A stretch of 64,000 nt of DNA from Vespa crabro (GCF_910589235.1 NC_060972.1:4013399-4077398); one strand, 5' to 3'; numbered from the stretch's first letter, positions 27,728-41,393 are shown. The notes: generated from the sequence alone by a model not told the origin. Translations and numbers: made by a program.

Positions 27728-27888
27728 TGGTTCGTCTATATATGTACATATATACACACATCTCGATTTAATTGATCGCCAAGATAGAAACGAGTCATTA
27801 TATTGCCATAAGAAATTAAAAATCAAGATGCGCGAATTATTCTCAATGTTTCATTCTATTCGAAATAAGAGAAAAGATTTTTTTTTCT

Positions 27889-27919
<31 letters not shown>

Positions 27920-28384
27920 AATCGTTTTCGAAACAAGAGATTTTGAAAGCTCGTCATTACGTTGATACTTATGTACATGTCGTTTATATAATTACGTATA
28001 TCGAATTGAAATAAGAAAATATATTATTAAACAAGATCTTTAGAAAATTATTACGAATAAATTATTAATAATGATATTTTTTTTCAATAAACATATAAAA
28101 TAAAATATGACGAGCCCAATACATGAGATGACATTATATGTGAGAGATCATTCTCGTTCTTTAATCATCCCAGACGGAGATATATATTGAACGTATGTAA
28201 TCAGAGAGGAGGGAGGGATGATATGAGTTGAAGGTTTATGTACTTTGTAGAGAAGACGGTATGGTGCATCGTGGCAATTTATTCAGGCGGACAAGTCGGC
28301 GTTCCAGAATCGTTCTAAATTTTTATTCCGACGGTGGGTGGTGTGGTGAGGTCAGCAGTACTGCGCTCTACTCACTTCTATATA

Positions 28385-28422
<38 letters not shown>

Positions 28423-28466
28423 AGGAACATACACACACACACTTTTCGTTTTGTGTGTATGTGACA

Positions 28467-28512
28467 GCTCGATACGAGCTCCGACCTATTTGGCAACGTT
28501 CCCGAGATCAGT
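28467..28512. repeat. Dispersed ~45-base element, copy 2
   Basis: Direct copy of the element at 27681, about 786 bases away, just after a (CA)n tract. The flanks are not alike. Confidence 0.7.
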
Positions 28513-28995
28513 CATCGAGCTATCTCCGCATGCGCTTGCCTATATGAATACTCGTTTCCCTTTTTTCCTTTTTTCTTTTTCTTTATTTCTTTATTTCTTT
28601 TATATATATATATTTTTTTTTACATTTTTCTCTCTTTCTTCTCTCCCCCGACGTTCTTTCACATTTTTTTCCACATTTTAGTTTATCGCAAAGTGCATAT
28701 AATCCTTGTTGTGATATATTTTATCGTTAAACATTTGTGATTAATATACGAGAAAAGCTAATGATTTATCTTAGACGACCAAATAATATATATATATATA
28801 TATACGATAAATAGTAACACAATATATGCATACATATATTTATATACATATATATATCTATGTACATGTATGATATAGAATGTATAACTTAGGCAAGTTT
28901 CACATATCAACATGCATATAACACTAACTTTCGTGCGAAGGTTAAGGAAGAGATCTATGCCACACCTTTCTTGGCAAACACATACACGCACATAA

Positions 28996-29029
<34 letters not shown>

Positions 29030-29132
29030 GGTAATCTCGCATGTTGAGTTTTTCTTGAATTTTCCTACGATAAATCGTAATGTTAGTTTTATGATTAACA
29101 CGATAATAGGTTTAATTAATTAGCAAAGAAAA

Positions 29133-29179
<47 letters not shown>

Positions 29180-31506
29180 AAAAGAGAGAAAAAATTTTGT
29201 GATATATATAACCACGGTATATCAGACTAGGTATTATATAGATAAGAGAAGAAAAGGCGGAATTAGGTGGACTGTTGATTGGTCGAAGAATGAAAAGAAA
29301 GAAATAAAAAGAACAAAGAGAACAAGAGGAAAAGTTGTAGAGAGATGGAAGGAAGGCGAACTTCTTGCAGCAGATTCTTTTTGAGAGCAACCGAAACTAG
29401 ATCACGCGAAGCTTTTGGTAAATGTGTCAACCGCCCGTGGGGGGTGTGGGATCAATACTTGCGCCCTGGTTTCACTCCCCTCGCTCCTACCTTCGTCTCT
29501 TCTATACTCCCTTCTCGCACTTACCCTCGATCCACGGGTCGAGTCGACCTAACGCTATACCACCACCCTCCTATCAACCAACCTACCTATCTACCTATCT
29601 ACCTTCTCTCTTTCTCTGTCTCTCTCTTTATCCTCCCTCTTGGCTCCTCATCCCTATTCTCGCATATCGTTAAACGAACACTACAACGTTTGCCCTTACA
29701 TTACCTACCAATATTATTTCCTAACAGTTTGCTTATCGTTATCATCATTAACTTCGAATATTTTATTATAATATCAATTTATCCGAATTTCGATCAAAAT
29801 TGTTCTTAATTTATTCACCTTCCTTATTTTTATTTCTAATAAAATTCTTCTATATTGTATTCATCGCAAACTTTCGATCTATATACGTATATAGGTACAT
29901 AGATAAATACGTAATTATCTATGTTATATGTACATTGAATTGTTTATTTTCTTTCGATATTATCATTGACATTCTCGTATCATTTCAATGTATATACGTG
30001 TTGATCTCGGACTTCTACGAAATCCTTCAATGATCTCCTTGAAAAATTTACACGTACTCCGATAATGTTTATCCGATCGATAACGAGCAGACGGCGTGTT
30101 CGGGTTTTATGAACAAACGATAAATTTATTAAATACTTATTTACTTCTTACTTTGAATATCTATGTAGTTCGATTGTTACGAATAACATAATATAATATG
30201 AATAAGTGTTTAAATGGATATTAAAGATGATCAATTTTTGAAATTGTTTTACTAAGTTTTTGCCTTTAATGTAATATTGGATTTTACTTGACCCTTCTGT
30301 ATTAAGGATGAATCAAGCAGGATGAGGATCTCTTCTTCTTTCTATGAAGAGTGCACAGAGAGAAAGAGAGAGAGGGAGAGAGAGATTTTAAAGGAGAAAA
30401 GAGAATCGAGGTCGGGTTTACCCTAAGCGAGTTCACGTGCATGCTTTACGAGGTAGCTTATATGCACTCTGATTTTTGTATTCTGCTCTCTTTCTCTCTT
30501 TCTCTCTCTTTCTCTTTCTCATGTCAGTATGGAATTCCGTGCTTCGTAAGCGTAGTAATCGCGTTACTACTCGCCTCGGTTTACCTCTTTTATCGAAAAG
30601 AAACAACGGTTGATTCCTTTGAAAAAAAAAAAAAAAAGAAAAAAAAGAAAGAAATGCTTGCGAATTATATTGCTATATTTTAACGTTAATGCCAAGACTA
30701 ATCTATTCCTTTAGTTTTTTTTTTCCACGCTAATTTTTTACGCTAACGAAGTAACAAGCTCGGAGTTTTTCTTCTCTTGATTTTTGATTTTTGCTTCTCT
30801 TTTTTTACTCGACTTAAGTACCTATGCATACAGAATGAAACACTTTGAAAGAAGAAATTATTATTCCTGTCCATGTCTACGGTAGCAAGTACATCAAATT
30901 ACAGTCAGGTTTTCAGTACACGATAAACATACACATGTACAAACATATATGCATACATACATCTTAACTGCATTTGTGTATTGTAAACTAATCACCAGGC
31001 GAAACGAGTTCCAGGTCAGTGTGTCAATCCTTTCATCGATTCGGTCGGACTATTGAAAATTTAGTAGAATTCGGTCGGTGCCATTCGGTTATATGCAGGG
31101 CACACAGCGTTGAGATGACCTCTGTACATATGTATTTATATATATTTATATATATTTATATATATGTATGTATGTATGAAACCATTGAAATATATACTTC
31201 ACCGATTTCGTGATCCTATTACATACATTATCGTATATTTATTTCGACGTTTGACATAAAGCTTATATCTACATACGTGCAACGATATACGCGTTTCTTT
31301 TTATGATAAATTGCAGTAGGTAAAAATGTTTTTTTTACCGAGCATTCACTTGTTTCTTCCTTATTTCTCTTTTCCACGATATGAAATCACATATCAACGG
31401 TAAGGAACATATAAAATATAAATACAGATTCCCCTCGTTACATCGATTTATATTTCTTTTATCCGTCCGACCTTCTGCGGATAATTCTGCAATCGCGGTT
31501 AACCTA

Positions 31507-31560
<54 letters not shown>

Positions 31561-32625
31561 AAAGTATGTTATGCACAAATGTGCCCATACGACGATTCCG
31601 CATTCTTCGTCGAACAATGGGTACTTGAGCTTATAAAGCATAAAACGAATTAAACTCGGTATATTTCTTATTGACGTTGTTCACGTAAAGCGCATTCCTT
31701 ATAAAATTGAACTAAGACAGACAGAGAAAGAGAGAGAGAGAGAGAAAATCAAAGAGGAGATGGTGACTCGAGTAAGATCGAAAGTCACGCGTTCGAATCG
31801 GTCATTGACCTTTTTCGGGATTCTTCCGCTCTCACGGTAAAAGTGGACGAACCAGAGTCCACGAGGTGACTAACTGTGCTGGTGGTGATAGGGCGGTGGT
31901 GCCGTTGACATTAAAGAGTTAGAGAGAACCCAACGTTTAAACTAAAAGTACCAAGTGGTACCGAGTACATAAAAGAGACACGAAAAATAGGCGACAGGAC
32001 CGGTATAAACGTTGCGTCCTGCATGATCGATTCTCCAATTGCGTAATTCTGGCCATTAACTAGATACATGCACTAACTCGCGTACACCTGAACCGAATCG
32101 GTATCAGAATCGATATCAGAATCGTTCGACCGTACAAAATTACTCCTTTCGGATTCGTTAACTCCCAAGCACGATAATTATCGTTTATTAAAACACGAAA
32201 GTCCTTCCATCTTTCTTAATTATTTTTAAAGCATTGATCGATTCGTTGCTTCACAAAGTGACAAAAGGTATCGATAATAATGCTCAAAGTTAAAGAACAT
32301 TAAAATTTATTATATCTCGTACGTAATTCAGATATTCGAGTGATTAGCTATTTATAGTATGAATCATCGTTACTTCAACTCGTCTTGTCATTAATGAATT
32401 TACGTACTTTTAATATTGATAATTAAAGATTTAATTTATTTTATCAAATATTAATAATACATTAAACACGTCTTTCTCGCAATTTCAAATTATCATCATT
32501 ATTATATTCGCTATTGCAATTATCATCATTGCAGATATTAACTCGTTTATTAATATCTACTTTTGTCAACATAGTTCAGTCGTAAATGGATTTACATGAA
32601 CTCTCGGTGAAGAAGTACTATAATT

Positions 32626-32663
<38 letters not shown>

Positions 32664-33204
32664 AGAAATTATCGTATAACTTTGTAAATTCGTTCTCGCT
32701 GTTTTTATTGAATCAAAAGTATTTTTAAAAACGTTAATACGTTATTTACCTGTGAAACGTTGAGAAGAAAGGAAGGAAAGAAAGAAAGAAAGAAGGAAAA
32801 AAAAGAAAAATAAAGAAAAAAAAGAAAAAAAAAAAAAAAGAAAAAAACGACAAAATAAAAGTGTTTTATTCTAATACCTCGTTGAGATATAAAAGTTACG
32901 TTGGTCTCTGTGTCGCAACGATAAATAATCTCTATAGGCGTACATTCGAAAGACCATTCCTACTTGAGATAAGTGCTCCCGTACATTCGAAAGTACGTCA
33001 GCCGGTGTAGAGAAAAACCGTGAACTATGTGCCATGCGGAGCGCAACGTGTGTTACACACTGCCGTGTGCTCGGTTTCTTTGTTGAAACGTTTTCATGCT
33101 TACGGACACCTGCATTCGAGCACGTTTGAATCACGTCTTTCGAAACGATCGTTTCAGTGTCGAGATTTCCATAATTAGAAAATTCTCGAGAGACTCTAAT
33201 AACG

Positions 33205-33249
<45 letters not shown>

Positions 33250-33686
33250 ATATGTATATATGTATATATATACAAAAAGTAATACCTACGAGCATACGTT
33301 TACGTTTCAAGGATTTTGTTTTTTTTTAAACGATCTTACGAGAAGGTACGTACAGACGATAATTCAGACGAATAACGAGTTTTTATTTTGCTGCATCGCA
33401 TCAACATCGACCGTATTATTTAATTTCTTTTTTTTTCTTTTTTTCTTCAAACTCATTGTTCCTCGGTATATAAATACGGTTTGCTTAATATGATATATTT
33501 ATTATAATAGTATAGTAGAAATGATATAAATAACGTGTGAAATTTATGATATTAACTATATGGTATACTATATATTATTAAATCTGTTAATAAATAATGT
33601 TGCAAGTTTCGGCATTTGATATCTAAATTAGATCAAACACAATTCTGTTTGACTGGAAAATTCTGATATTACTTATTATATAATGT

Positions 33687-33732
<46 letters not shown>

Positions 33733-34079
33733 GAGATATCGAAGGGAATATAGTCGTCTCCCCCTTTTATCCAGACTTTGGTCATGAACGAATAAAAGGG
33801 ACGGTGAATCAATCTACAAGCGTCGCGTCGGTTTGGTAGAACCGAATTGTGCCGAGTCGAATCGAGTTGAGCCGAAATCGTGCGCGTACTATGTTTCGTA
33901 AGGGTCTGCTCTACCGATCGTAAACGAGAATGAGAAAACGAGAAAGAGATAGAGAAATAGAAGGAAGGAGAGAGAGAAAGAGAGAGAGATAGAGATAGAT
34001 AGATAGAGAGAGGAAGAGAGAGAGAGAGACTTTCGTAGACGCAGCGAGCAACGAATAGACAAAAGGGGATTAGAGGCGA

Positions 34080-34165
34080 ACAGGGTCGATGACCCTTGCA
34101 CGTGGAGTGCTCGGAAGTAGGCCACGTCGTGACATCATGCAAAAGCAAGATGGCCGCCGGGAAAC
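34080..34165. promoter_or_regulatory. Promoter-like patch with E-box, CRE-like and YY1-like motifs
   Basis: CACGTG (34099-34104), TGACATCA near 34130 and AAGATGGCCGCC (34147-34158) lie within 60 bases in a GC-richer patch. Two CCAAT motifs in opposite orientation (34609-34615, 34646-34652) lie 450 bases to the right. Direction is unclear. Confidence 0.3.
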
Positions 34166-34994
34166 GGGCACATTCTCACAAATATGTTCTCTCTGCCGCG
34201 AGCACGGCTTCGTAGGCCTGGCACAGGGCCGCAGGGACATTTTTCTTTTTCTAAAATGTTCATTGCTAACGTTCGACTACGTATGGACACTTATCTCAGG
34301 GACAACGACGAATCGAGAACGATTGCGAGTTCCCCCTCCCATCCACTTGCTCTATTAATTCGTCAAATTCGAATGAAAGTTCAAGATGATGACGCCGATG
34401 ACGACGACGACGACGACGATGATGATGATGATGATGATGAAGACAGATAGGAAGAAGGAGACTTGACGATTCCATCAAACGATTTCATCATGATCATTCG
34501 AACTAATTCAAAAAAAAAAAAAAAAAAAAAAAGTATAAAACACTTTCCAACTTGATCTTTGCTGTATCTCAATCAACCGTGACATAACGAAAGGCTGTAC
34601 GAAAGTAGCCAATGAGAACGTTGTATTTCTTCTCGGTCAATGTTGTCATTGGTCGAAGAGAGAAGTACATTATGTAGGTAACGCGAGTTCGTAGTTCCTT
34701 ATTCTTCTTTTTTTTTTTTTTTTCTTTTTTATAGTAGACGATACAATGCAAAAGAATTAAAGGGTATATAAACGAATATGTAAAAAAGAAAAAAAAAATA
34801 ATAAAACAAAAAAGAAAGAAAAAGAAAAAACAAGAAACAAATTAAAACAACAAAAAAAAAAGAAAAGAAAAGAAAGAAAAGAATTACAAAAATGAGAAGA
34901 AAGAAAGAATTTGGGAGGAATATATGATAACGTGGTCGATGTTAATCTATGAGATAGCCACCAAGCGAGGCATTTTAGCACATGTATGTATGTG

Positions 34995-35038
<44 letters not shown>

Positions 35039-35733
35039 AGGGGGGAAGGGGGTAAAAAGTAAAAGAGGGTTGGAGGAGAGAAGTGGTCGACAACGCAATC
35101 CGCATACGCGGTTTTTTATTCGGAACGCGTAAGCGTCCGTGCCGCGGTTATGCATGCGATGCATCGTCGAATACTGTCCAGCAAGAATATACATGTAGAA
35201 ACTGCTGCATTATTCCGATGGTCGCAGCAAGATGGTATATCACCGGTGCTACGCCAGTGTCCGCATCCTAATTGCTTCGTACGTAAGCAACGCGTGCGTG
35301 TATCATCCCTTTCCTCCCCTTTCCGTACACGCGGTCCCACCACGAATTATCTCTTCCCCGTAAATTCCATGTAGAATCGTGTGTAACCGTTGTTAACCAT
35401 CGATCCCTAACCTTTGCAATATAACAAAGTCGCTTCGTACGTAATTAATCCTTTATTAGGACATCTAACTTTTCAATTACGCAGCTATGTATGTACGTAT
35501 TTATATATGTACGTATCTGAATTGTTTCACTTTTCTTTATGCGTGGGCGAGAGGGTGGCGGGGAGGTGGGTGGGTTGGGGCTAACACTTTGTTATATATT
35601 TATAAAGTTTTATGTTTTTCTTTAGCATAGTATAATAGAAATTATATAATGTTTAATTTACGATACAATTTATCACGATATGGTTGGCTAATAATCTCTT
35701 GGAGTTTTTGTAATATATATGTTTGATATTGAA

Positions 35734-35764
<31 letters not shown>

Positions 35765-35835
35765 CACAATGTATACAAGATATTTTTATTAGCCTGCGTG
35801 ACCCAATAATTTTATATCATAGCACATAACTTATA

Positions 35836-35897
<62 letters not shown>

Positions 35898-36149
35898 TAG
35901 ATTATAATATAAAAATGAGATAAATTTCGGATTATATAATTTTCGATTAGAGACATTACAAATAATTAGATTGTAGAGAGTTAACGATTAACAGTTGTGT
36001 AACTCGTTGAATCCATCCTTGTCGGCGTAATTAAGATTAATCTCTTTTTTCTATTTTTTTTTTTCCTTTTTATTTTTTGCTTTTATTTCTTCCTCGAACT
36101 AGTCGAACTAGTCTCTCTGCGAAAGCGAAAGATGCGTCGTTTTCTTTTG

Positions 36150-36198
<49 letters not shown>

Positions 36199-36687
36199 TT
36201 CTCTATTACTCTTTCTATCTGTTAAGAGCAAATGCTGACAAATGACGAAGGCGCATGCGCTTTCTTATCGCGACCGATTAATTTTATTATTTGATCGTTC
36301 CTTCCGACGAAGCAACATCGCTATTCATTTCTTTATTCATTTATTCCTTTCATTTTTTTTTTTCATTTAATTTTACGTGTCTTTACTATCAATGAATTAG
36401 TACGAATTAAGAATGTAAGAAGCGTGATGAGAAGTTATGAACTTCTTTTTTTTTTTTTTTTTTTTTTTTAATAAACATAAGTTGACAATTATATATTTAT
36501 AGAATATTATCATGAATAATTCGTTGAAACATTCATCGATATAAGGATATATGTTCGAGATTTGATTACGTGATATAAGAATTATTAAAAAAAACAATGA
36601 TATTAATGTTTTGGATTATATCGATCCAAAGTTATCACATATTACACATGCCAATAAAAAGAGTTTTCATAACAATGTATATTATCG

Positions 36688-36732
<45 letters not shown>

Positions 36733-37228
36733 GTAAGATATCAGCTGCCGTAGTTACAGTGCTTCGTTTGTTCGAAACATTTTTTGATGACTCCAAAAGC
36801 GAATGAGAGAGGGAACTTATTCGTGAGTATGTAAACGGAATCGTCTCACGTTGCTTGCTAGACGATACCTATATAACTTTATCGCTCTATATACGTAGTC
36901 TATATATCTATGCATATACATGTATATATGTATGAATGTAGATACGTAAAAGGAAAAAAATCAATTGACAGATAACTTATCGAAATCAAATTATAAAAGA
37001 GATCTTTTCTTTCGAGGAGGTGAATTTTCGATTTTTCATTTCAGAAAATATTAGAATGTACCAGAGCGTGGAAATCGATTCTAGTTATATAATTATCTTT
37101 TCTATTTCAAGCTGCATATATATATATATATATATACATACATACATACGTAAATAAAATATATCGATGAATCGAGTTGCCATTACATTCGTTATCGTGA
37201 GACTCAAATTCCTATCTATTCTAAATTT

Positions 37229-37410
37229 ATTTCCTATCGAATTGATCTTTCGATTTTATTAACACGAATAATTTAGTTAGATCAGATTCATTTGAATTAT
37301 TAATACATTTTTTTTTCTTTTTTTCCTTTTAATTTCCTATGAGGTCGATCTTTCGATTATGTATTAGCCGATTAACTTTAATCGTAGCGGGTTTATTAAT
37401 ACTTTTTTTT
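37229..37410. repeat. Diverged tandem duplication, two copies of ~80-90 bases (period ~104)
   Basis: Both copies begin TTTCCTAT, continue to GATCTTTCGATT, and end ATTATTAATAC or TTTATTAATAC followed by a T tract. Confidence 0.6.
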
Positions 37411-39119
37411 CCCCTTTCCTATATGTAATATTACACATAGACCGAAAGCAAAGGCTAATGCGGTATTTTATATTTGAATTTCTGATAAATTCAGATAAAA
37501 TTGTAATTTACGGAAGTAGGAAGTGGGAAAAGATTCTTACGTAATCAAGGATTTTTTTCTCTCTTTGTGTGATGTTTACGCTTGCTTCACGTTGTTGGTA
37601 CAAAAAAGAAAAAAAAAAAAAGAAAAAAAAAAGAAAAGGAAACAAAAAAAAAAGGGGAAAAAGAAGAAGAAACAAGAAGAAAAACAGAAAAAAATAAACG
37701 AGGAAAGAAAAAAATCACGTTGAGAACGATCATTAGTACGCACACTTACGTATGTAAGGTATGTCCCGTGTACATGTAATAATTCTCTGTGTTAAGCAGA
37801 ATACACACAGGAAGAAACCACAAATTCTGAGATCTTTATTAACTATACGGAATGAATAGTGTCTTGTACACATGTGTGTACAAAATTTCTAAGAATTTTC
37901 ATTCCTCTTCTATCTCTCTCAATATGCTCTTACGTAAAAGAGTTAGAAACGATCTCGCTCGTTATCGTTCATATAATTTTTTCAAACCTGTACGTACTGC
38001 ATATATACGTATATACGTACATACACGCGTATGTAATTGTAGAAAATAAATTGACAGTTGCAAATTGCACTATGTAATTTTATTCGTATTACCTTGAATG
38101 CAACACTACGATAATTAGTTTATTTATATAAAATTAAAATCCTAAAGAAATTTTGTTTTCAGCCATTTTGTTTTTTTTTTTGCCATTTCGATATCCTATC
38201 GTCAAGAATATATTTTCGAAAGAATTTGACGTTCCTTGTTAGAACGTTTCTCTTTGCTTACTCGAGTATTTTATCGATTATATCATTAATAAACGTTATT
38301 TATATTTATGTGTACGTCGCGTAATTGACAAGAAATGAAAAATATCTTTGTGAGATCAAGCATTATCATTAATATGAATAATAAGAAATTTTTAAACATA
38401 CCCTCTCGCCTTTCCTTGTCGATCTTGATGTCGATAACTCGTCTAAGTTTCCTAAATTGCATTAGAGAGTAAATATTTTCGATTGATTTAATTTTTGACG
38501 TGGATTACTGCACGAAATGAGAATCTTTTTTAAACGACGCGTCACGAATTCGTCGAATACGAAATTAACAGTTAAAACACCGCCTGCGCGCTCTAGCGGG
38601 ACTTTTGATAACCACAAAAATATCGATCTCATTATTGCGATGTATTATTTTAGATAATATTTATATAATAAATAATAGAAATGAGTATGATATTAGTTGG
38701 AAACAAAATATTTATTTATATTTTACGTAGATACATAAATAATTATTTATATTTCTATCAAAAATTCATTCTCGTAAATATCTTCGACGTTGTCATTGGC
38801 CATTAAACGATTATGTCGATAATGCAGTACATGACGTTGTCAATGCTCCTATTATAATTTTAACGTGCTTGATGTTTTTTAATATTGCATTTAAATAAAT
38901 AGATCGAATAGAATTTATAATAATCTATTTAAAAAATATTACATAGATATCAATATCTCGATGTATCTCATCGTATTGATAAGCACCAATCAGGTTCAAC
39001 CTAGAGGAATATAATTGGTGCGTTAGAAAAATCAATATTTTTCAAGTGCCATCTGGTGGGATTGATCGTAAACATATGTCGATAAGTGTTACGTAGTTCA
39101 AAGTCTTTCAAATAATATT

Positions 39120-39290
39120 TCTTTCTTGTGGCTTGTAGATAGAGTTGTCGGTTATGTGGTTATGGCATACCGGTAGCAACGTCGACGCCATTTTAAGGAG
39201 TGTAGTGTCTAAAGATGCAGTTGTTCCTGTATTCGTTTTAATTAATCGAGCGAGAGTAAAGTTGACGTATTATTGTAATATTTCAACAAA
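39120..39290 (+). promoter_or_regulatory. Putative promoter and 5' UTR of snRNP70K
   Basis: Complex sequence directly before the start codon contains a CGCCATTTTAAGG (YY1/Pho-like) motif near 39187 and no clear TATA box, as expected for a housekeeping gene. Two CCAAT/ATTGG motifs lie further upstream near 38990-39020. The transcription start cannot be placed from sequence alone. Confidence 0.45.
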
Positions 39291-39434
39291 ATGACGCAAT
39301 TTTTACCTCCGAATTTACTTGCGCTTTTTGCTCCTCGCGATCCAATACCTTATTTGCCACCGGCCAGCAAGCTTCCACACGAAAAGAAGAATGGAGGATA
39401 TATCGGCGTTGGAGCATTTCTCAAATATTTTGAG
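39291..39434 (+). CDS. snRNP70K: U1-70K coding exon 1 (residues 1-48)
   Basis: This exon encodes MTQFLPPNLL through FLKYFE, the conserved start of the U1-70K N-terminal domain. In the family this domain runs along the U1 Sm core toward U1-C. It ends in phase 0 at TGAG|GTAGAT. An open frame runs past the donor into the intron but loses family similarity at once, so the donor is well placed. Confidence 0.95.
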
Positions 39435-40943
39435 GTAGATATTATTTCACTCGATTCGAAACGACATTATTTTTTTATATATTTTTATTCTCTAAGTTAT
39501 ATTATTTGTAATCATATTTTTTTACGCGTTAGGCAAACTTTCAAGATTGCAAAAGTTTCATAGAATTTTCTTGAATTGATACAATCTTCAAATGCCATTA
39601 AAGTAGAAATATTGCCAAGTTTTTTGTTTTTATTTCTAACGAGTTATTACGTAAAAGTGATTGAAAGGATTTGTGCATTTTAGACATTGCCAAAAATAGA
39701 TTCTATGTATATGGTAGCGATAGAAATCTGATTCGCTGTATTTAGTTGTATAAGTTTTATTTATAACTTGAGAATTTTGTAAAAATAAAAGGATCCGAAA
39801 GATACTCCGCCACCTGTACGCGTTGAAACTCGTGAAGAACGTTTGGAGCGTCGTAGGAGAGAACGTGCCGAGCAAGTTGCTTATAAATTAGAACAAGAAA
39901 TCGCAGTATGGGATCCTGCTGGTATTCCCAATGTGACGGCAGATCCTTTTAAAACCTTATTTGTAGCAAGAATAGTGAGTATTTATTCTACAAGTTGCAA
40001 CACCCAAATATGGATAGAACGGAGTAGTAACATGTTAGATATTTTAAGATATGTCCTTAAAGCAAGCAAATTATTTCAGAATTATGATACATCGGAATCA
40101 AAGCTTAGGAGAGAATTTGAAGTCTATGGACCGGTAAAAAAGGTATAAAATGTTTAACGTAGATAAGATCTTTAAGTGTAAAATTGAATTTCTCTATCGT
40201 TTTTATTATTTTTCAGATTGTGGTAATTCATAATACAATAAATGGCAAACCTAGGGGATATGCTTTCATTGAATATGAGCACGAAAGAGACATGCACTGT
40301 AAGTAACAGCCCAGAAATGTAATTTTTCTTGAAAGCCTCCGTGAGTCCATAGTCTGGAATCTCACCTTTCTTAGCATCACTTCCAGCTAGAATATAGTGG
40401 GGCAGGGCTATAGTTAGGCTACCCATTTTCATTGGTACTTAACCAGAAGGTGTGGGGGGTCCCACGATACATCCATGCAGGAATACCATTCTCTAAATAC
40501 AAATATATGGTAAACGATTCAAATGAAAAAGAGAATATTGGCTGTCTTGATTAATGCAGTTTTTATCTTGTTCTTGGTACAGCGTGGTGGCCGCTGCCGG
40601 CAACTAGTGCCGTTCACTATTCCATGCAAAATCCCTGAACCTGCCTGATATGATAGGTTTGTATGTGTGGTAAGATCCAACATACAACAACGTTTGTTAG
40701 CGTCTATGCTTACTCTATACTTCTTCAACAATTTTAATTAAACTCAGAATTTGAACAAATTTGATCGGTACGAGTATTTAGTATGGCCACACTCTTAAAG
40801 TGTTTAAAAGGAGGTGTCTTCATTGACAGATTACTTTGATTTGTGATTTTATTTTGACGCGATATATAAAGTTAGCATTCTACATTGAAATTGATTGGTG
40901 GGCTTAGGGAAAAGGTTCAGGGACACGGTCGGTGAACAGTCAC

Positions 40944-41000
<57 letters not shown>

Positions 41001-41349
41001 TTTCGATTTTCGTCGGATATCATATTTTCGGGTAAGATTGGTACGAAATACGCGTTTTTCGCTAAAAAGTTAACTCTACAAAGATTAGGAGTCATTCAAA
41101 TTAGTTCGATATCATCATTAGGCAACGCGTAACGTACATTGATGAAAATTATAACCATCATACGCATAGTTGTAGGTAAAAACATTACTGTTTTTATTCA
41201 AATATTCAAGCAAGGGTAGAACATCATAGAGATTTCAGTGAGAAGCAATTTTTTGATAGGTTTAGTAGAAAACTCATAATGCAGATTAGTGGACTGTTAT
41301 TATTATTCTTATTATTATTACTATTATTATTATTATCATCATCATCATC

Positions 41350-41393
<44 letters not shown>

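Larger units (their letters stand above)
24417..29400. other. No recognisable gene; AT-rich with microsatellites
   Basis: Contains (TA)n at 25050-25095, TATG-type arrays at 26530-26580, (GA)n at 26906-26940, 27612-27641 and 29137-29177, and (CA)n at 28400-28424. A pair of E-boxes lies at 25453-25472. Two copies of a ~45-base element are listed separately. Confidence 0.65.
29401..39119. other. No recognisable gene; AT-rich with microsatellites
   Basis: Contains (TA)n-(CA)n at 31516-31560, (TA)n at 33208-33237, 33699-33728 and 35840-35893, a (GAC)n-(GAT)n run at 34389-34440, (GA)n at 34999-35033, (TC)n at 36152-36196 and 36694-36727, and poly-T at 36447-36469. A promoter-like patch lies at 34080-34160 with CACGTG and AAGATGGCCGCC. 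A diverged duplication lies at 37229-37410. Confidence 0.65.

Noticed and set aside
31780..31810. GCGTTCGAATCGG resembling a tRNA B box
   Set aside because: No matching T stem, A box or cloverleaf around it.
40080..40148. Continuous open frame running from exon 2 through intron 2 and exon 3
   Set aside because: Family sequence shows the 105 bases are an intron. The open frame is kept only as a possible retained form.
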